Origin: Symsagittifera roscoffensis
Taxonomy: Eukaryota > Xenacoelomorpha > Acoela > Convolutidae
Direction: 5' to 3'
DNA: 64,000 nucleotides
Assembly (NCBI RefSeq): GCF_963678635.1
Contig: NC_087067.1
Span: forward strand, 52,878,233-52,942,232
Part shown: positions 46,801 through 58,500 of the stretch, piece by piece
How positions within the stretch are numbered: position 1 is the stretch's first letter
Layout of the letters: the number at the start of each line of letters is the position of its first letter
Program-made: the position numbers and the translations under genes
The notes under the pieces: generated by a model
Database searches by the model: none
The model's input: the letters and a program-made list of their open reading frames with translations, nothing else
Told to the model about the DNA's origin: nothing

Positions 46801-47189
46801 TTGCCTGATATACAAATATCCAAACATTCCGCTCAAAAATATCCAAACATTTTTGTTATTGAGAAAAAATGTCAATCAAATTGTCTAAATACCGATTGTA
46901 AGTTTTTTCAGTTCAACGGAACTTTCCAAAAATTTTGGCTAGAGAAAAATTACCGGTTGCTAGCTTGCGGAAAAAAATTTCAATTTCTATGACAGTGTAT
47001 AAAATTTTATAGCACAAATGGAAAACTTTAAAAATTTTGGAAATTTCTTACAGTTTTTAATTGGAGATTGGCTTCACCGGGAAAAAATCCAAAAACTTCG
47101 GGTGTCGAGAAAAACACAGCTCCATTTTGACCAAAAGTCAACAATCAGGACACCTGAACAGGCCTCTCTTGCGCTAGTCAGTCTGCTCT

Positions 47190-49070
47190 TTCGTCCGTCT
47201 GCCATGTCGTCTGTCGGCTCTTTTGGCCAATCGCCCACTTACGGCAAGTAAACTCTGTGATGAATTTCGGCTAATTCGGTACTCTGACGACTTTCGGCTA
47301 AACCGCACGATATGACAATTTTCGGCCAGCTGAACAATTTAACAGCTTTCATCCAGTTAGACACTTTTCGGCCAAACGCTCACTTTCAACCAATTAGACA
47401 GTTTTCAGCCATACGCTTACTTTCGGCCAACTGGTAGCTGATGTTTTCGTATTTTCGGCCAAACGCTCATTTTCGACCAACTGGCAGCTGGTAGCTGACA
47501 TTTTCGGTCAAACTGGTAGCTGATATTTTCGTATTTTCGGTCAAACGCTCACTTTCGGTCAAACGCCCATTTTCGGCCAACTGGTAGCTGCTCACTATGT
47601 CGTCTTTCGGCTCTTTTGGCCAATCGCCCACTTACGGCAAGTAAACTCTGTGACGAGTTTCGGCTAATTCGGTACTCTGACGACTTTCGGCTAAACCGCA
47701 CGATATGACAATTTTCGGCCAGCTGAACAATTTAACAGCTTTCATCCAGTTAGACACTTTTCGGCCAAACGCCCACTTTCGACCGATTAGACAGTTTTCG
47801 GCCAAACGCTTACTTTCGGCCAACTGGTAGCTGATGTTTTCGTATTTTCGGCCAAACGTCCACTTTCGGCCAGACGCCCACTTTCGACCAACTGGTAGCT
47901 GATATTTTCGTATTTTCGGCCAAACGCTCACTTTTGGCCAAACGCTCACTTTCGGCCGACTGATAGCTGATATTTTCGTATTTTCGGTCAAACGCTCACT
48001 TTCGGTCAAACGCCCATTTTCGGCCAACTGGTAGCTGCTCACTATGACGACTGTCGTCCAACTGGGTACGCTATGCTAAATTTCGGCCAAACACACACTT
48101 TCGGCCAAACGCTCACTTTCGACTTTCGGTCAACTGGTAGCTGCTCACTATGACGACTGTCGGCCAACTGGGTACGCTATGCTAACTTTCGGCCAAACGC
48201 CCACTTTCGGCCAAACGCCCACTTTCGACTTTCGGCCAACTGGTAGCTGATCACTATGACGACTGTCGGCCAACTGGGTACGCTATGCTAACTTTCGACC
48301 AAACGCCCACTTTCGGCCAAACACCCACTTTCGACTTTCGGCCAAATGGTAGCTGATATTTTCGTATTTTTGGCCAAACGCTCGCTTTCGGCCAACTGGT
48401 AGCTGATATTTTCGTATTTTCGGCCAAACACTCACTTTCGGCCAAACGCCCACTTTCGGCCAACTGGTAGCTGCTCACTATGACGACTGTCGTCCAACTG
48501 GGTACGCTATGCTATCTTTCGGCCAAACACACACTTTCGGCCAAACGCCCACTTTCGACTTTCGGTCAACTGGTAGCTGATCACTATGACGACTGTCGGC
48601 CAACTAAGTACGCTATGCTAACTTTCGGCCAAACGCCCACTTTCGGCCAAACACCCACTTTCGACTTTCGGCCAAATGGTAGCTGATATTTTCGTATTTT
48701 CGGCCAAACGCTCACTTTCGGCCAACTGGTAGCTGTTATTTTCGTTTTTTCGGCCAAACACTCACTTTCGGCCAAACGCCCACTTTCGGCCAACTGGTAG
48801 CTGCTCACTATGACGACTGTCGTCCAACTGGGTATTCTATGCTAACTTTCGGCCAAACACACACTTTCGGCCAAACACACACTTTCGGCCAAACGCCCAC
48901 TTTCGAATTTCGGCCAACTGGTAGCTGCTCACTATGACGGCTGTCGGCCAACTGGATACGCTATGCTAACTTTCGGCCAAACGCCCACTTTCGGCCAAAC
49001 GCCCACTTTCGACTTTCGGCCATTTGGATTTTGTTTGGGCCAACTGCTTTGTGTTTGGGCCAACTGCTTT
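47190..49070. repeat. 18-bp minisatellite, long block with ~330-bp higher-order units
   Basis: Built of ACTTTCGGCCAAACGCCC-type units and the phrases ACTGGTAGCTGATATTTTCG and CACTATGACGACTGTCG. Because units are multiples of 3, minus-strand frames stay open (for example 48042-47632, 48478-48254 and 48808-48584), giving WPKVGV/LAESGR/GRKWAF repeats. These are probably not real proteins. Higher-order spacing is seen between 48254 and 48584. Confidence 0.92.
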
Positions 49071-49111
49071 CTAAACTGCTTTCTGTTTGGGCCAACTGTT
49101 TTCTAACTGCT

Positions 49112-49129
49112 GCCCCTATTGGGGCGCCA
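49112..49129 (-). promoter_or_regulatory. BEL/Pao primer-binding site
   Basis: Sense TGGCGCCCCAATAGGGGC three or four bases after the LTR. It begins with the TGG complement of CCA and resembles lysine-tRNA type sites (TGGCGCCC). The exact primer tRNA is not determined. Confidence 0.65.
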
Positions 49130-49132
49130 AAC

Positions 49133-49558
49133 TTTGCGTCTAATCTCCGTAAATCAAAAATATGAACTCGAATGTTTAAATTTAACGAGAGAGTTTATCG
49201 GCAATCGGCAAAAACTTCTCGTCCCTTCGGTCGGGTACAACATTATAACTTCAATAATATTCGTCACCAATTCACAGTTTCAATAACAAATTGGCGCAAG
49301 CTAGCCACAAAAACCGGTCGGTAATGTCCTTGAGACAAATTGCTCTTTTTTAGCGGTCAGCCTTTATCAAGGCTGAACCGAATCAGAGTCAACAAAAACA
49401 GTTAAAATAGGATATAACCCCCTTTTTTAGTATATTAATACATGGGCAGGTGGGGGACTCGAACCTACGTCAACTGTCGGTACATTAGCTTGGCCACTCG
49501 GTCAACTGTGCTTATTTTGAACGCATTTAAACTCTTGTTTCATATTTGCGCTGCAACA
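49133..49558 (-). repeat. BEL/Pao 5' LTR
   Basis: Aligns with 38136-38557 along its length (shared GGTCGGTAATGTCCTTGAG, GGATATAACCCCC and so on). The terminal TG has become TT at the inner end. Followed on the sense strand by AGTT and the PBS. Confidence 0.92.
49446..49511 (-). other. tRNA-like Pol III promoter segment inside the 5' LTR
   Basis: The minus strand reads TGACCGAGTGGCC (good A-box fit) and GGTTCGAGTCC (perfect B-box consensus) at tRNA-like spacing. The acceptor ends GCA/TGC pair only weakly. A whole tRNA is not supported. Confidence 0.6.
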
Positions 49559-49720
49559 CCCATTTTGAGTCCCAATGGTCGCAACATACCTTTTTTGGGA
49601 CGCACAAAATCGCACCATATCTGTTTTGGGTCGCTCAAAGTCGCGCAAATATTTCGGTCGCACAAGGTCGCAACATACCCTTTTTGAGTCGCAAAAGCCA
49701 TTTTGAGTCCCCGACTCGGG
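49559..49720. repeat. TCGCAACATACC minisatellite at the BEL target site
   Basis: Repeats of GGTCGCAACATACC and AAGTCGCGCAAATATTTCGG. The left flank of the element (38085-38135) has the same words (AAGTCGCGCAAAAGTTTCGG), so the BEL element landed inside this array. Confidence 0.65.
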
Positions 49721-50213
49721 TGATCATCTTTTGAGCTATTAGAGTGGATACTGCATTGAACTGTTTACTGGATACTGTCTTGACTGTTGATGTCTTAAAA
49801 CCCGGGTTGACACAAAAGATGTCGTGCAGTTTCATACTATGAAATAAATGTTGGCATACAATTTCAAAGAACTTCAAGCTTAATTTATCCTCTGTAACTA
49901 AATAACAAGCTCTTTGATACTATTGCTACGTAGCTATCTTTGCTACGTTTTATCACAGATTTTGTATGAAAAAGCATATGCGTTTTTCAAGTTATGAAAA
50001 TTTATGAAAATGCTTGATAAGCTTCTTTTTTTATATAATGAAGTGTAATATAATCATTTTTTATTGAACTGGAAAACAAAACAAAAAAAAATGTCCAATT
50101 TTTGTCCTAAAACACGATAACCAACGATTCGCTAACATAAGAAAACCCAGACGTAAATTGATACTCACTCAACAGAAAAAAATACAGCTGTTGATTCACG
50201 CGAAGTCTTCCAG

Positions 50214-51843
50214 CACTGACAAAAATGGTTTCCGGTCATTTTAAATTGATTTTAAATCGATTTTAAATCAATCCAAATTGATTAACCATGTAAATTTTAC
50301 GAACTTAAATGGATTTTAAACCGAGTTAAATTGATCTTTTTGAAAATTTTAAATCGAATTAAGTGTCTAAAAAACCGATTTAAAGCGATTTCGATGAATT
50401 TTCCGACTCACTAAAATCCATCCGAGTCTCACTTGAATCTATTTTAAATCGATTAAAATTGATCATTTTGAAATATTTAAATCAATTTAAGTGTCTAAAA
50501 AATCGATTTCGATGGATTTTCCGACACACTAAAATTAATTTTTTTGCTAACAAGGCAAAAAAACATACTATTTCGAAAACTAATTATATTATTTTCTTAG
50601 ATAAAAACACACGTGCCAGATGTTTCAGAATTCAAGAAAAAAAATGTTAAAATAAACCAGATTTTGAGCTCAAAAATATGCAATAAAATTGTTAAAAAAC
50701 TATCAATGTAAATCAGATATTGGGCAAAAACCAATGTAAAAAATCGAGAAAAAAGTCGCTAAAAATCAAAATTTGAGCTCAAAACTATGCACTAAAAATC
50801 TAGAAAATCAACATTGTAAATCAGATTTCGTGCATTATCATATGTAACAAATCAAGAAAATTGTCAAAATGAACCAGCTCAAAAATATGCAATGAAACCA
50901 TAGAAAATCATCATTGTAAATCAGATTTTGAATATAAAAATATTTGACTGTTCAAAACATATTCAAAAATTGTTCCATTCTTAAGATTGTTTTGCTTCTT
51001 TTTCTGTTTAATATGACGTTCATTTGTTGAATTGACATTCATTTGTTGCCTAAGACAGCACAGGCAGAGAAATAGCCAAGCACAAGCGACGAAGCCAACT
51101 GCGCCTGAGGCCTAAGCAGCATAGTAAAATTTAATACAAATCTTACTAAATCACACAACACAACACAAGGCTAACAGGGCATGGAGGGACGCGAAGGTCA
51201 CCTAAGTATTTTGACCTTTAAGGCTGAACAAAAACTTCTCTTAAAAATTTTAAGGTATTTTGACCCCTTGCCGACCAAAAGGGTCCCCCTTTTATAGTAC
51301 AAAAGGAGGACCCTTTTGATCGGCAAGAGGTCGAAATACCTTAAAATTTTTTGTGATATCCATTTTTGGCTGGGTGGCCCTAAAAGTTTTCTACAGGCAC
51401 CAAAATCGACTGCTGGAAAATCTCTGGTTGCGATCTCTGTTTGCGGGATAAGAATTGGTGGTGGGCATGGGGGACGGTTGATCTTGTTTTACAAGCATTT
51501 CAGTCAATTTTGGTATCTGTAACGACATGTAACAAAAGTTTTCATTTTTTTCTGTCATTCGAAAATTTGAAGAAAAAAAAAGAAGTGAAAAAATTGATTT
51601 TAATCGATTTAAAATCGATTTGGATCGAGTTTTTTTCAGGTCAGATTTAAGATCCTTTCAAATTGATTTGGAATCGATTTTTTAGCGTTGAAGTTAAATC
51701 GATTTAAATGAATTTAAAATCGATTCAAATCAATCTGAATTTATCTTTTTGATTAACTTACTTCTTTACAACTTAAATTGATTTCAATTTAATTTGCATA
51801 CTTTTTGCATACTAAAATTGATCGAAATCCATTTTTGTCAGTG
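50214..51843. mobile_element. 1.63-kb TIR element with AAATCGATTTTAAA subterminal repeats
   Basis: Ends CACTGACAAAAATGG / CCATTTTTGTCAGTG. Both subterminal zones are packed with AAATCGATTT/TTTAAATCGA motifs on either strand. No transposase ORF. A long hairpin sits in the middle (51246-51350). Confidence 0.75.
51246..51350. repeat. Long perfect-to-near-perfect hairpin
   Basis: AAGGTATTTTGACCCCTTGCCGACC... is followed after a 4-6 base loop by its near reverse complement ending CGAAATACCTT, with AGGGTCCCCCTTTT/AAAAGGAGGACCCTT near the loop. Confidence 0.8.
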
Positions 51844-52448
51844 CGAATTGTCTTCCACTCAAAACTATTCAGAGGAAACTTAGGCTTTTGCATATGACTA
51901 TGAATTTTCAGTGGCCTGAATTATTTTCTGACAAATTTAGGTGTATCTCAGCATACAAGAACAAAAAACACTAATGCTGCCAATGCAAAAAAATTTGCTT
52001 GTGATTTTTAGGTTTGTGCTGTGAAAAATCAGTCTTAACTACGTTATAGAAATATCGTAGTTATCAAAATATCAAGTTTTTAATAGAAAATTTTTTTCGA
52101 GATTTTTGATATGAACTTAAAAGCGAAAGTTTTCACCTCAAAGTTGTTTTCTTTGCGTTGGAACAGGGCATACCATACAAACTTCATGCATGACAATTGC
52201 ATAAACAAAATTCTTTCATTCAAAAAATTGTTTGGTGCTGAAGCTTCTCATATAACAAAAACTGACATAGTTTGTTTTATTTGAATTTAAACAATTTTCA
52301 AAAAATAGTGGAAAAAATTAGTTAATTGAAAAAGTGTATATAAAAACAATTTTATCAATGGTAATCGTATGATAAGTTTTTTCCCCTTAGACTCAATTTT
52401 TGAAGTTATTTGACATGCATTTTTCATGTATGCAGGTCAACCCCTGCA

Positions 52449-54440
52449 AAATAAAATCACGAAAACAAGTGAAGCCAACTGTTGTCTAAAACGCAGAAGA
52501 AATTGCAATCTCAGTGACAAATAAGGAGATTGCTTAAGCAGAATTTCTTAAATTTAAAACTGAGGTGGAAGTAGGATATGCTCTTGCTTCAGGCAGCAAT
52601 GCCAAAAAATACCGACACAGTAAAGTTTGCATTTTTGAACAGAAAAGGATTTGAAAACTGTATTTTACAAAATAGTTCGCATCAAATGCAGTTGCCATCA
52701 ATTAGACGCAAATAAACAATTGGTTAAAAACTTGCTCAAAAAATATTATCAAATGAAACAATAAAAATATTTCAAATAATCAGCTTAATTTTCCCGATAA
52801 TTTTTTTGTTATTTAAAGGGAGTTTGAAGGAGCTATCAACGGCGTAACATGTTTTATTTTTCGTAAATTACAGATTCTTACTACATTAAACGAAGCTCCT
52901 AGGTGCTCAAAAGTAGTACCATATTGAAGCGTATTGGTCATTATTCGGATTCTAAAAAAATTAAAAGTTAATCGAGAAAAAGTAGTCTGAACTTTTTTGT
53001 TTTTCAGACTGAACTTATATAATTATTCTGCTAATTTTACTTGCAGTAAATCTTTACCAACTGTAGTTGTCTCACATATTTCATCAAACATTTCAATTTT
53101 CCATCGCCAATTTGAACTAAACAACCTTAACTTCAAATTTTGTTATAAAAACCCGCGTGGTCAGAACAATCTGTGCAATTCGAGCGCCGACCGCAACTTA
53201 AAACTCAAGTTGCGGCTTATGGAGAGCAAAACAATAAAAAAAACGGTGTCCTACAATTTAATGACATACAATTTAACACCGTACATTTAAACACCTAGTC
53301 ATTTCACTATTAAAATAAACCCTAATAGACGTACTACCCCTTAAATATAGAAAATTTGGGTTGAAATAGGGTATATATGGGAGTAGGGAAACTCAACATG
53401 AGGTAGCTAGTTCTGAAAAAGACCTTCTTTAGACCAAGGGGGCCGGAACGGTAACGAGATAGTGATAAAAAAACCTGGGGAAGTTACCTAGATAAATGTA
53501 CTCAATTTTTTGAGGTGACAGTTGACTTAACTTTAGCACAACTCAGTTAGTGATACTGTTAATGAACTTGGTCATCAGGAAAAAACTCCGATTACGACCT
53601 TGCGTAAGGTACCAGATTAATTAGCAGGACATACAATCAAACTATCTTTAAAACATAAATAGACAAACATAGCAAGAAGACTACGATTGGCACACTCGTA
53701 GGTATAAAAGATAATGCAAAGTCATTGATTGCTTGGTTCTTTTAGCTACTTTGAGATTGATCAGTACGAAGCTAGAGTGTAGTCGAGTCTTCGCAAAAGA
53801 GATCAAAACCCTGTGAGAGAGAACAACTGACTCAAGAAAATAGAGAGCCCACTTAAAGTCTTTTAAATGGAAAAGTGAGCTGGAGAGACACTATTAATTT
53901 TAGCAGACCGATCGGGGTAGTTATAAGGAACTAAATCAATAAGAAGTTGAGTTGTAACCAGGCGATTTGATTTCCAAAAGGTTGGATGTCCAAAGACCAC
54001 CATGATACGTGCTCGCTGCTTGAGGGTGAGGCAAACAGTACCCAGCGCAGGTAAAGCCAAAAAACTTTTTCGTCAAAAATTTCTTAATCAAGGTCACAAC
54101 AGCAGTTCTCGGGAAAGAGCAAAACTGCTCGTTTTTCGATTTTTTGTTTTGTGGATCAATCATCTCGGCAAAATAGTCAGTGAAAAAACTAATAAAAATT
54201 GATTTATTTTTTTGAATTAATCTTTTAGGTTTTTGAATTCAGTTTTAGCTTTCATAAACAGGTCATTTCTTTGTTGGTATTTTGTGAATTTATTTCAAAC
54301 TTCATAGTCTTAGCTAATGATAATTCCTATTCTCATTGCCCTGGACTTTTTGATTTTACGGAATATATTTTATATGATCGGACAGAAAATACCAAGTGAA
54401 AAAAGCATTGTTTACCATATACAAACGAATATAGTCAGTT
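52449..54440. other. Gene-free stretch, nothing recognised
   Basis: AT-rich. Small ORFs (for example 52997-53290) lack motifs and compositional support. Confidence 0.4.
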
Positions 54441-54557
54441 ACAGTGCAAATACCACAGAAGGTTCCGACCATAGACTTAAAAAAAAAATTTTAAAATTAT
54501 TTTTTAAATCTTGGCCAAAATCAAAAAAGTCTTTTGATCTGTGTTTAGTGTCTAGAA

Positions 54558-54945
54558 ATGGATGTCTTCAGATACGGAACTAGTTTTTTAATCGTATTCA
54601 GCCAGGCTAATGATTCTTTAATTACTGCCACTGTTGAATCTGAAATACCACGTATTATTCAAAACACACTACCTGTGCAAACAAATGAGAATGTAGTTAA
54701 AGTAATCAATGACAAGTTACCTCCATGTCGCGATGTTTTGACTACTGGCACAGGAAACACTTTGAAATAAGTCGAAAAAGCGGTCAACCTGCAACAATTT
54801 GAGATAAACGGAATTCCAGAATCGGGTAACACGTACAGTGCTTGCATCGAATACAAAGCGGAAAAATTTAAGGAAATAAGGCATCAGATGGGCCTAAAAT
54901 CTGAAAATGACGTCACTTCAGTTGAAGACTTGAGAAATCTGTAAC
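54558..54945 (+). pseudogene. ORF1-like fragment of the non-LTR relic
   Basis: Two parts split by a stop at about 54768. The second has LQQFEINGIPES, compare the LEI-GIPE signature after the coiled coil in many non-LTR ORF1 proteins, then EIRHQMGLKSENDV. Short and decayed. Confidence 0.4.
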
Positions 54946-55599
54946 AACCAATAATGAACAGCGCGAGTGTCGCCCATTACCAATTTCGACGTATAGTTTT
55001 CAGTTTCTGGATTGTTGTTATGCTAGAAGCAAGCAGCTGAAGGATTTTCGCATTCCTGTCTACGTTAAAAAAATCTCTCGAGTTCCAACAGGCAGATAGA
55101 AAAAAATCGGGCCAAAAGATAAGAAATGTTTGATACAGAAGGAAAGGATAAGAAAGGCTTCCGCAGTAAAGAACTGCAGCTGTTCTAAAAACGTCAGGCC
55201 TGCAATTTTGAACTCGCCCCTTGACTCGAAAACGTAAATCGCTTCCTTCTGATTTGCCAATCAAACCTCAACCACAATAAACAACAAAACCGCTTACATT
55301 AATTCTCAACATGCTTCTCAATGCTTATCTTAACGGTGAGCTTTCACTTGCCAGCATTCCTTTCACTGTCTTATGTGTTATATCATCTAGCAGAAATCTG
55401 GTGTTTTTCTCTCAGTCTGCACTCCTGATTAAAACTCCGTTCTCATGAGCCAATTAGTACCAATACAGCATGCAATAATTATTTCTGTTGAAATTTTGAA
55501 TATTCAAGTCACAAACCATTGTTTGCAATCTCCTCCATCAAAGCGTCAAAACTCTTACTTCTGTCAATAAATTTTGAGAAAAAAACAGCTGAAACAAAC

Positions 55600-58500
55600 T
55601 TATCTAAGGCTAAAATATCTTAAGAAGAGTTTTTTGAATCAACCTCTAGTCCAAAAATTATCAATGATACTATGATTCTTTTTGAAAATTTCCACCGAGG
55701 ATTCGTTTTTATAACAAAAACATCACGAAAAACGTCTAAAATCTTGTGATGATAGCTGCTCAGTGGGTTCAGATGTGCTACTATCTTCATGTTATGAAAC
55801 AAAGCCCTTATATTTAATTTCCAGCTATTTGCTTTTTCTTATCCAATTTTTACTGCATTTGTTCAAAAAACTATCTACAGAATGGTTAATTATCTAATGT
55901 TACACCCTTTTAAAAGTCAGGATCTTCAGGTGAAAATTGCCGAAATTTTTTTCTCTTGTTTCCGAACGCATCTTATTTTGATTATATTTATGCCAAAAAG
56001 AGTTCAATGCTTAAACGGCAGCACCATGGTTTTTAAAAAATTCACAGATAAATACCTAACTGAATCTTTGTTATGTCAATCACAATCATAATCTTTCTTT
56101 TTTTCTAACTATTTTGATATACAACAAGTAATTGATTCAGTGCCACATCAACCACTATAGAAAAAATTATTGCCCATGGTTTTGATTTTGATATCTCTAT
56201 TCTGTTTACATCTTATCTTGATGGTAGACGTCAGTGTGTTAAACTGAATAGCTTCCTATCTGATTATATATAAAATTATTTTGGGCGTACCTCAAGGTAA
56301 CGTCCTGGACCCTTTCTTCGTTTCTTCTTTTCAACCCTTGCTGGACTTTTCATCTTTTTAAAAAAATTCAAGGTGATTTTGACAAACTTTTTAAATGAGC
56401 TCAGCTTATTGGATATTCGTTTTATTCTTCGAAAACTATTATTTTGAGTTTTTGATATTCCCGATGCAGTTCCAAAATTGATAATGCTTCTTCAGAACTC
56501 ATTGAGACAATTAGAGATTTGGGATTGTTTATTAAGGTCACACTCAATTGGAATTCACGAATCGACAATAAATTTCCAAGAGCAGCCTAACCTTCAGTTT
56601 GCTAAGGAGAAACAAGCCTTCTCAGGTCAAGCGACAACGCAAACTATAACTCTACCGCTCATTAATTCTTTCTGTGTAACTAGTCAGATCCACTGTGGGG
56701 GGACCTTGGTCTACGGTCTGAGCAGACTGAAAATCATCCAAAAACATGTTCTCGAATGCGTGGCAAACCCAAATGACTATGACAAACGCATCTAAGGCCA
56801 AATTATCTTACAAGTTTTTTGGATCAGTCTTTAATGCGAAACTTATCATTGATAATATGTTTCCGTTCTTTGAAACTTTTCACCGAGAAGTTGTTTTCGT
56901 AACAAACAAAAACGACAAAAAAAACGTCCTGAAGCTTGTGATGATACCTTTTTAGTGGATTCAGATGTGTTACTATCTTCTTGTTATGGAACAAGGCTCT
57001 TATCTTTCTTCTACATCAATTGGCGTTTTGTATGAGTCAATTTTCTCTACATTTGGTTGAAAATATATCTACAGAATGGAAACTATCTAATATTACATCC
57101 TTTTATAAGTCGGGATGTTCAATTGAAAGCACAAAGTCTCAACCAATCAGCTTTTTACAGAATTTTTCTTTTGTTTTCGAACGCAACTTATTTGATTATA
57201 TCTAATCCAAAAAATACTTCAATCATTAAACGGCAGCAACATAATTCTAAAAATATACACAGATAGTTGCTTTATTGAATCTTACTTATGTCAATCAAGA
57301 TAATAACCTTCCTTTTTTATCTATCCATTTTGATATACAACTGGTATTTGATTTAGTGCCCCATCAATTACTATTGGCAAAGTTATTGCCCTAGTTTTGA
57401 TTTGTTTTCGTCATTCTGTTTTCATCTTATCTTGATGGTAGACGTCATTGCGTTAAGCTGGATGGTTTCCTAGCTAATGTTTTAAAAGTTACTCAGGGTG
57501 TACCTCAAGGTAGCGTCCTGGAACTTGACTTCTTCTTGTCAATCTTTTCTTGGACGTTTCATCTTTTTAAAAACTTTTAACGTGACATTGACAAGCTTTA
57601 AGAGTCGGCTCAGCTTATTGGACATTCGGGTTAACGATCAAAAACTAACATTTTGAGTTTTGGATAACCCCGAGGCGTTTTCAAAATTGATAATGCTTCT
57701 TTAGAACTCATTGAGACTATTAAACATTTGGGATTTCTTATTAACATCAAAATCACTTGGAATTCACGAATCGACAAAAAAATGCCAAAAGCAACAAAAT
57801 TTTCAGTTTACTAAGGAGAAGTGTGCCTTTTTAAGTCAAGTGACAAAGCTAACTTTCACTCTACCGCTCAATAATTCTTTCTGTATAGCTAATTAGATCC
57901 GCTGTGTGAGGACCTTGGTCTACGGTCTGAGCAGACTGAAAATCATCCAAAAACATGTTCTCGAATGCGTGGCTAACCCAAACGACTATGACAAACGCAT
58001 CTAAGGCCAAATTATCTTACAAGTTTTTTGGATCAGTCTGTAATGCGAAACTTATCATTGATAATATGTTGCCGTTCTTTGAAATTTTTCACCGAGAATT
58101 TGTTTTCGTAACAAACGAAAACGACAAAAAAACGTCCTGAAGCTTGTGATGATACCTTTTTAGTGGATTCAGATGTGTTACTATCTTCTTGTTATGGATC
58201 AAGGCTCTTATCTTTCTTCTCCATCAATTGGCGTTTTGTATGAGTCAATTTTCTCTACAATTGTTTGAAAATATATCTACAGAATGGAAACTATCTAATA
58301 TTACATCCTTTTATAAGTCCGGATGTTCAATTGAAAGCACAAAGTCTCAACCAATCAGCACTTTACAGAATTTTTCTTATGTTTTCGAACACAACTTATT
58401 TGATTATATCTAATTCAAAAATACTTCAATCATTAAACGGCAGCAACATGATTCTAAAAAAATACACAGATAGTTGCTTTCTTGAATCTTACTTATGTCA

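Larger units (their letters stand above)
38136..49558 (-). mobile_element. BEL/Pao LTR retrotransposon, complete but mutated, 11.4 kb
   Basis: Flanked by CCCAT at 38131-38135 and 49559-49563. LTRs of about 422 and 426 bp, candidate PBS next to the 5' LTR and a purine tract next to the 3' LTR. Internal order on the minus strand: leader with minisatellite, Lys-rich ORF, gag with DUF1759-type region and knuckles, protease, RT, RNase H, integrase. Pol bears in-frame stops, frameshifts and a lost catalytic Asp. The LTRs differ at several percent, so the insertion is old, although duplication 2 is young. Confidence 0.92.
49801..52448. mobile_element. Possible diverged CCCGGGTTGAC-family element holding a nested insertion
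   Basis: Left CCCGGGTTGAC and right GGTCAACCCCTG resemble the TIR of the 17992-18932 MITE, and both flanks hold CATATGCG/TATGAAAA-type inner motifs. TA target sites are not clear. The interior is interrupted by 50214-51843. Confidence 0.35.

Noticed and set aside
47632..48042. 136-codon repeat ORF in the BEL leader, and shorter ones at 48254 and 48584
   Set aside because: 18-bp units keep a frame open by default; no start context or non-repetitive domain. Annotated as minisatellite.
12924..51843. Homology between the 12924-13052 and 50214-51843 TIR elements
   Set aside because: They share only GTCAGTG and ATCGATT words, in opposite orientation relative to the ends.
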